Shown here: positions 60,751 through 64,000 of the stretch, in pieces
Layout of the letters: each line of letters begins with the position of its first letter
Numbering within the stretch: position 1 is the first letter of the stretch
IMG/VR virus record: IMGVR_UViG_3300039106_000653
Coordinates: 1 to 64,000 of that record
DNA length: 64,000 bases
Origin: a virus
Reading direction: 5' to 3' (one strand)
Position numbers and translations under genes: made by a program
Notes under the pieces: model-generated
Databases searched by the model: none
The model's input: the letters and a program-made list of their open reading frames with translations, nothing else
Told to the model about the DNA's origin: nothing

Positions 60751-60951
60751 ATGCTTACTTCTTTATGTGCAAAATCAAAACGGACTCTTACCGACAAAGA
60801 ACAAAATCAAGTATTTGATCTTGAGAGAGAGTTTATTAAATCTCGATCTGATTCGGATAAGGCAAACATTATATTAACTTTGCGTGAAGTGTTTTGGATT
60901 ACTGATTTTTCTGGTGCTCCGTTTTTTATTAGATCAGATATAGTCAGTTAG
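60751..60951 (+). CDS. Small hypothetical protein
   Basis: A 66-aa protein with a GGGG ribosome site at 60740-60743. It is charged (KSKRTLTDKEQNQVFDLEREFIKSRSDSDKANIILTL) with an aromatic end. No family recognised. Confidence 0.45.
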   Translation: MLTSLCAKSKRTLTDKEQNQVFDLEREFIKSRSDSDKANIILTLREVFWITDFSGAPFFIRSDIVS

Positions 60952-60999
60952 CTATAACTCTACCCTTTTATAACCATCGAATTACGAGAGGTTCTTATT

Positions 61000-61128
61000 A
61001 TGACTATTTACAGAAATAAAAGATTGGGGCAGTATGTTTGTGTACTGCATTATGGTAATGATCTTATTGTATCTTGTGGCCTTACCAGGATGGATGCAAT
61101 GAGCAATGCTTTCAGGGGGATTTTATGA
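61000..61128 (+). CDS. Small hypothetical protein
   Basis: A 42-aa frame behind GAGAGG (60986-60991). MTIYRNKRLGQYVCVLHYGNDLIVSCGLTRMDAMSNAFRGIL; the last bases form an ATGA overlap with the next gene. The N-terminal strand pair suggests a tiny beta-hairpin protein. Function unknown. Confidence 0.45.
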   Translation: MTIYRNKRLGQYVCVLHYGNDLIVSCGLTRMDAMSNAFRGIL

Positions 61129-61445
61129 CTATTATGCTTGATATTGCTAAAGAAGTACCTATCAATGCTACAGACCATCGAGGAAGATTGCTTTTTGACC
61201 TTGATCTTAACTCTCAAGGTAGACTTACTAAGCCATATCTAACAATCAACATTCCTGTGAACTTTACCACTTATGATGGCAAAATTCATGACTCGCATTC
61301 AGGTGCTTTAATAGTTGATTTTGAAAATGTACTAGATGAAGCATTAAAGTCATTTAGTGAAAGAGAACTAATTGAAGAATTAATATCTATATACAAAGTT
61401 CTTAACATTTACGCCGAAAAATATAAAAAAGCCATACTGGAATAA
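61125..61445 (+). CDS. Hypothetical protein
   Basis: A 106-aa protein from the ATG at 61125, with AGGGGG at 61114-61119. It is beta-rich in the first 60 residues (GRLLFDLDLNSQGRLTKPYLTINIPVNFTTYDG) and helical at the end. No family recognised. Confidence 0.5.
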   Translation: MTIMLDIAKEVPINATDHRGRLLFDLDLNSQGRLTKPYLTINIPVNFTTYDGKIHDSHSGALIVDFENVLDEALKSFSERELIEELISIYKVLNIYAEKYKKAILE

Positions 61446-61447
61446 CC

Positions 61448-61693
61448 ATGCACCTACCAGACTCAAGAACTCATAATCCAGACCCAGCTTATTTAAGATC
61501 ACTTATCGAGCAAGCTGGTCTATCTCAGCGTAAAGTTGCTATCTATCTTGGGATAAGCGATAGAAGCATGAGAAAGTATTTTAGTCTTGAGCATGGTGGT
61601 GATTGTCCTTATACAGTGCAGTATTGCTTAGAAGTGTTGGCAATGAATCCCAAGATAAAAACTAATGCACACCAAAATAACAGCAACGAATAA
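61448..61693 (+). CDS. Small helix-turn-helix protein
   Basis: An 81-aa protein. LRSLIEQAGLSQRKVAIYLGISDRSMRKYFS (about 17-47) is a clear helix-turn-helix, followed by CPYTVQYCLEVLA. This short single-domain type is frequent in proteobacterial phages and is presumed to bind DNA. It is a candidate partner for the phage's operator-like repeats, without direct evidence. Confidence 0.7.
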   Translation: MHLPDSRTHNPDPAYLRSLIEQAGLSQRKVAIYLGISDRSMRKYFSLEHGGDCPYTVQYCLEVLAMNPKIKTNAHQNNSNE

Positions 61694-61704
61694 AGGTGAT
61701 TATC

Positions 61705-62028
61705 ATGACAGAACTACAATACTGGGAAGAATGTATTTTACTTGGTGCAGAAGAATGCAATCTAAATTTAAATGCAGAACAACTTAATTCACTTGCTACC
61801 AGCGCCATGGGCGGGCATGAAAACTATGATCTAGCCTTTTATTCACCACATGCTATCGACCTGATGCGCTCTTTTGAAAAAGCACATCAGGATGAATTAT
61901 CCAAACTTAAGTCTGAACTTAACGAGTATCAGATAGCGGCAGGGGAAGCCATAAGAAAATCGTTAAAACTTCCAGTGTATGCCAAAGTACAAATAAACAA
62001 AGATGGTAGTATTGTCAGGAATGACTAA
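61705..62028 (+). CDS. Hypothetical helical protein
   Basis: A 107-aa protein from the ATG at 61705, with AAAGG upstream. TELQYWEECILLGAEECNLNLNAEQLNSLATSAMGGHENYDLAFY is followed by a helix and a beta-hairpin end (VYAKVQINKDGSIV). Similar small proteins occur in phage early regions; function unknown. Confidence 0.5.
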   Translation: MTELQYWEECILLGAEECNLNLNAEQLNSLATSAMGGHENYDLAFYSPHAIDLMRSFEKAHQDELSKLKSELNEYQIAAGEAIRKSLKLPVYAKVQINKDGSIVRND

Positions 62029-62102
62029 CGCCACTATTTACACGCTACTTTAACATGATTTACGTTAAAAGTCAATGCGTTACACGATAAACAGGTGATA
62101 CA

Positions 62103-62294
62103 ATGAAATTAAAAGACTTTATCGAAATGGTAGAAAAATTAAAAACTTTAGACCCTGATACTCCAATAGTTTTACTTGATGAAGTATCACGCGAATTTGC
62201 AAGAAAAGGAGAGCATTGCAGAATAGCTGTTAGAGAATTTAGTTATGGCAATAGCGAGAGCAATCCCACATTAATTCTTCACAACACACGATAA
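62103..62294 (+). CDS. Small hypothetical protein
   Basis: A 63-aa protein behind AGGTGA. MKLKDFIEMVEKLKTLDPDTPIVLLDEVSREFARKG; the opening pattern (LxxLPPDxPVxxxD-like) is common in phage small proteins. No function assigned. Confidence 0.5.
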   Translation: MKLKDFIEMVEKLKTLDPDTPIVLLDEVSREFARKGEHCRIAVREFSYGNSESNPTLILHNTR

Positions 62295-62316
62295 TCCAAC
62301 TTAGACAGGTGATACC

Positions 62317-62553
62317 ATGAAAGAACATCTAAACCATATTGGGTATATAACCGAAGCCACCTTAAAATCTCTACAAAAACGCGGGAGAGACTTGTGCTTA
62401 ATATACCGAACAAACCCAACAACAAAAGATATTCCCGCCTACGCAAATTGTCAGCAAATGTTAAACCGTATTTCTGAACTAGAAGATGAGAATAAACTTC
62501 TTAGAGAAAGGTTAGACGCACAAGCTAAAGTAATTCTAACGCAAGGTAGTTGA
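62317..62553 (+). CDS. Small coiled-coil protein
   Basis: A 78-aa protein behind AGGTGAT. The end ISELEDENKLLRERLDAQAKVIL is a leucine-zipper-like coiled coil. No family recognised. Confidence 0.45.
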   Translation: MKEHLNHIGYITEATLKSLQKRGRDLCLIYRTNPTTKDIPAYANCQQMLNRISELEDENKLLRERLDAQAKVILTQGS

Positions 62554-62562
62554 TGGGAGTAA

Positions 62563-62931
62563 ATGAAAGTAACAATAGAAGTTGAATTAGTAGACGATCT
62601 TGGTCAATCCGTGGAGAACCCAGATCCGTGTATGGGCTGCATATTTGAGCCTTTGCATGATTGCAAAGAAGCTTTTACAAACGCCACAGGGCTTAAATGC
62701 GATGAATCCCATAAGAAACTAATAGTATTTAGCCCCAAAGACCAAGAGAAAGTTGGGAGTCCTTCAGGTATGAGTCTAAAAACACTTGAGGAAGGAAGAA
62801 GGAACCTAGAAACCCTCCTCAAACAACGTCAATCTAATACAAAAGAAGCTATGGTATCTAGGTTTAATGTGGATGATGAACTTGAATGGCTACGTCAGTG
62901 GGCGGGGGAAAAGGTTGATAAACATGGTTAA
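62563..62931 (+). CDS. Hypothetical protein with Cys-rich N-terminus
   Basis: A 122-aa protein. Cys cluster PCMGCIFEPLHDC and a further LKC in the first 50 residues suggest a metal site; the rest is charged and helical. It overlaps the next gene by 8 bases. Confidence 0.45.
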   Translation: MKVTIEVELVDDLGQSVENPDPCMGCIFEPLHDCKEAFTNATGLKCDESHKKLIVFSPKDQEKVGSPSGMSLKTLEEGRRNLETLLKQRQSNTKEAMVSRFNVDDELEWLRQWAGEKVDKHG

Positions 62932-63073
62932 AGTAAATTCCAATGAACTATCAGGTATAGCCTTAGATTGGGCTGTATCTATTTGCGAGAGGGAACCCAT
63001 TGAGTTATTCAAGGTTGATCCTGATAATAAGGCGTCAGTACAGAATTTTTATACTGACGCCATGAATAATTAA
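62924..63073 (+). CDS. Short DUF2591-like protein
   Basis: A 49-aa protein from the ATG at 62924. KVNSNELSGIALDWAVSICEREPIE matches the start of DUF2591 phage proteins (KVxTSELTGxALDWAVA). Family members are usually around twice this length, so this is a truncated or minimal form. It ends against the convergent minus-strand gene. Confidence 0.55.
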   Translation: MVKVNSNELSGIALDWAVSICEREPIELFKVDPDNKASVQNFYTDAMNN

Positions 63074-63195
63074 TGGCAGTGCCAAGAACCTGTTCTGTGA
63101 TCCATGTGGCAGCCGTTAGCATCAGCGCCGCCCGAGTGTGCAATAACATTACTTGATAAAGTTAGCGCCAAAGCTAAAGCAAATATAATTTTCAT
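63070..63195 (-). CDS. Tiny secreted YHYH-like protein
   Basis: A 41-aa frame on the minus strand. MKIIFALALALTLSSNVIA is a Sec signal peptide with cleavage after VIA. The mature part is only HSGGADANGCHMDHRTGSWHCH, matching the His/Cys-rich YHYH-type motif (HxGGxDxNGCHxxxxTGxxHCH). It could bind metal in the periplasm. GAGG lies 12 bases ahead of the ATG. Opposite orientation among early genes suggests a separately expressed cargo gene. Confidence 0.65.
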   Translation of the reverse strand: MKIIFALALALTLSSNVIAHSGGADANGCHMDHRTGSWHCH

Positions 63196-63349
63196 CTTTA
63201 ATACCTCGTGTTAATAGTTAAAAACATGTACTGCAAACTGATACTATCATGATTATTAGTCGAAATCTGTTAACTATCTCACTAATTTTGTTTTTTATCA
63301 AGGTAAGATAATTTAGTATTTGAAATACATTTAATTATTTACCTACAAA
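63196..63349. other. Gene-free gap upstream of module B
   Basis: About 150 AT-rich bases between the minus-strand secreted peptide and the module B promoter. It must hold the peptide gene's own promoter on the minus strand. No hairpin or repeat stands out. Confidence 0.3.
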
Positions 63350-63378
63350 TTTACTTTTATATTGTTTCGTGGTATGTT
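63350..63378 (+). promoter_or_regulatory. Possible promoter of c4-like module B
   Basis: TTTACT (63350-63355) and TATGTT (63373-63378) are 17 bases apart, placing the start at about 63385, directly before the first leader hairpin, as in module A. Each box matches 4 of 6 consensus bases. Confidence 0.45.
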
Positions 63379-63385
63379 ATCTCTA

Positions 63386-63466
63386 GTTGCACCACATTGT
63401 GCGACCGGGCTTGACATCCCGAAATACCAAGGCGCATGACAACGCCGCATTTTAGCGGTTTTTTTT
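63386..63466 (+). ncRNA. Leader RNA of module B: two hairpins, target mimics and terminator
   Basis: Hairpin 1 pairs 63386-63392 with 63399-63405. Hairpin 2 is CGGG/CCCG (63406-63409, 63418-63421) with CTTGACAT in the loop. ACCAAG (63426-63431) follows. Competing stems are GGCG/CGCC (63431-63434, 63443-63446) and the terminator CCGC/GCGG (63445-63448, 63455-63458) with eight T. The order and spacing equal those of module A. TTGACAT is complementary to ATGTCAA of the downstream c4-like fold, and ACCAAG to its loop. Confidence 0.65.
63445..63466 (+). terminator. Intrinsic terminator inside the module B leader
   Basis: CCGC and GCGG arms with a 6-base loop and TTTTTTTT. Its left arm is shared with the rival GGCG/CGCC stem, as in module A. 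Confidence 0.65.
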
Positions 63467-63492
63467 ATGCGTAAAACATCCCTTCTATTATG

Positions 63493-63562
63493 GCGGGGTG
63501 AATTAGGCCATCGAAAGGTGGGCCGGTACTTGGTTCCGGTATGTCAACCTGATTCACTCCGC
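63493..63562 (+). ncRNA. c4-like antisense RNA fold, module B
   Basis: A 15-bp closing helix (63493-63507 with 63548-63562, two G-U pairs) encloses CCATC-GAAA-GGTGG, one G, then CCGG/CCGG with a 9-base loop TACTTGGTT, then the single strand TATGTCAA (63540-63547). Every element and spacing equals module A, while helix and pairing sequences differ. Loop CTTGGTT (63529-63535) pairs with AACCAAG at 63602-63608 near the Bro-N start. CCGGTATGTCAA (63536-63547) pairs over 12 positions, with three G-U, with 63572-63583. Confidence 0.7.
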
Positions 63563-63571
63563 CGCCCAAGT

Positions 63572-63608
63572 TTGGCATATTGGCAGCGGTTTATATTTCT
63601 TAACCAAG
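63572..63608 (+). promoter_or_regulatory. Predicted c4-target sites upstream of the module B Bro-N start
   Basis: TTGGCATATTGG (63572-63583) and AACCAAG (63602-63608) are complementary to the two exposed segments of the module B fold. The second ends 10 bases before the ATG at 63619, over the ribosome-binding region. Confidence 0.55.
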
Positions 63609-63618
63609 AGTCAATATA

Positions 63619-64000
63619 ATGAACAACAGTTCTACACAAACCGCACTACAGCAATTCTCTTTTGAATCTCAGTCTATCCGTATTATATCGGATGAAAACG
63701 GAGCACCTTGGTTTATTGCCAAGGATGTAGCCTCACTACTTGGCTATGCAAATACAAGAGAAACTATAATCAAACATTGCAAAAAATCTAAGTCATTGAA
63801 AGATATAGGGGTAGCGATTCACGACCCCTATACAAATCAACAACTTGACACACAAACAAAAGCAATACCCGAGTCCGATGTCTATCGCTTAATAATGCGT
63901 TCAAACCTTGAATCTGCCGATAAGTTTCAAGAATGGGTTTGTGATGAAGTGTTACCAGCTATCCGCAAAACTGGAAGTTACTCAGTTGACACAAGTCGCC
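63619..64000 (+). CDS. Bro-N antirepressor-type protein, cut by the window end
   Basis: 127 codons are visible, open to the window edge. The Bro-N domain is clear: QSIRIISDENGAPWFIAKDVASLLGYANTRETI near 18-50, then the ESDVYRLIMRSNLESADKFQEWVCDEVLPAIRKTGSY block that closes the domain near 95-123. The C-terminal domain is outside the window. It is a distinct gene from the Bro-N protein at 4757, with low similarity, and has its own c4-like leader. Confidence 0.88.
   Translation, partial: MNNSSTQTALQQFSFESQSIRIISDENGAPWFIAKDVASLLGYANTRETIIKHCKKSKSLKDIGVAIHDPYTNQQLDTQTKAIPESDVYRLIMRSNLESADKFQEWVCDEVLPAIRKTGSYSVDTSR

Overview
The window is a large, AT-rich, tightly packed stretch of a tailed, podovirus-like temperate phage or prophage. 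A tyrosine integrase, three Bro-N/KilA-N antirepressor-type genes and antisense-RNA-like leaders point to a temperate life. An RdgC-like protein, P22-antirepressor-type C-terminal domains, a PrtN-like regulator and c4-like RNAs all point to a gamma- or betaproteobacterial host. The host genus cannot be told from the sequence, and no tRNA, rRNA or CRISPR array was seen.

Layout. (1) 1-20.6 kb, plus strand: the early region. It opens with a recombination/ssDNA block (RecA-fold annealing-type ATPase, Gp157, RdgC-like, SSB). A Bro-N antirepressor with a c4-like control leader follows. Then come many very small overlapping genes around dUTPase, an SNase-type nuclease and thymidylate synthase, then a PrtN-like regulator and integrase with an array of short repeats between them. 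The rest holds an HNH protein, a frameshifted KilA-N gene behind a long structured leader, a small alarmone hydrolase-like HD protein and a PhoH-like ATPase. (2) 20.6-58.9 kb, minus strand: the late region, transcribed right to left. From its upstream end it encodes small and large terminase, P22-like portal, scaffold, N4-gp56-type capsid protein, connector and tail proteins, a fibre, ejection proteins (one with a lytic transglycosylase domain), a 1504-aa protein, decoration/tail genes, a 22-residue-repeat protein, a ferritin and a 2398-aa polyvalent protein. A small plus-strand island (21.6-22.9 kb) interrupts its end. (3) 59-64 kb, plus strand: a second early block starting from a strong divergent promoter. 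It ends in a second c4-like leader and a Bro-N gene cut by the window edge. A minus-strand 41-aa secreted peptide sits just before that leader.

The late genes are read as one long coupled series: at least twelve junctions share the single A of TAATG. Two strong hairpins follow the capsid genes and probably set their high dosage. A 17-bp palindrome (consensus ATTAAACAWTGTTTAAT) recurs just upstream of four late-strand starts and may bind a late regulator.

The most striking find is a pair of modules at 4.5-4.76 kb and 63.35-63.62 kb. Each has a promoter, a leader with a terminator, a c4-like RNA fold, and complementary sites at the ribosome-binding region of a Bro-N gene. The two share architecture, but their pairing sequences differ and have changed together, so they look like two separate antisense circuits of different specificity in one phage. 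Not recognised in the window: DNA polymerase, helicase/primase, holin, endolysin, spanins, and a CI-type repressor.
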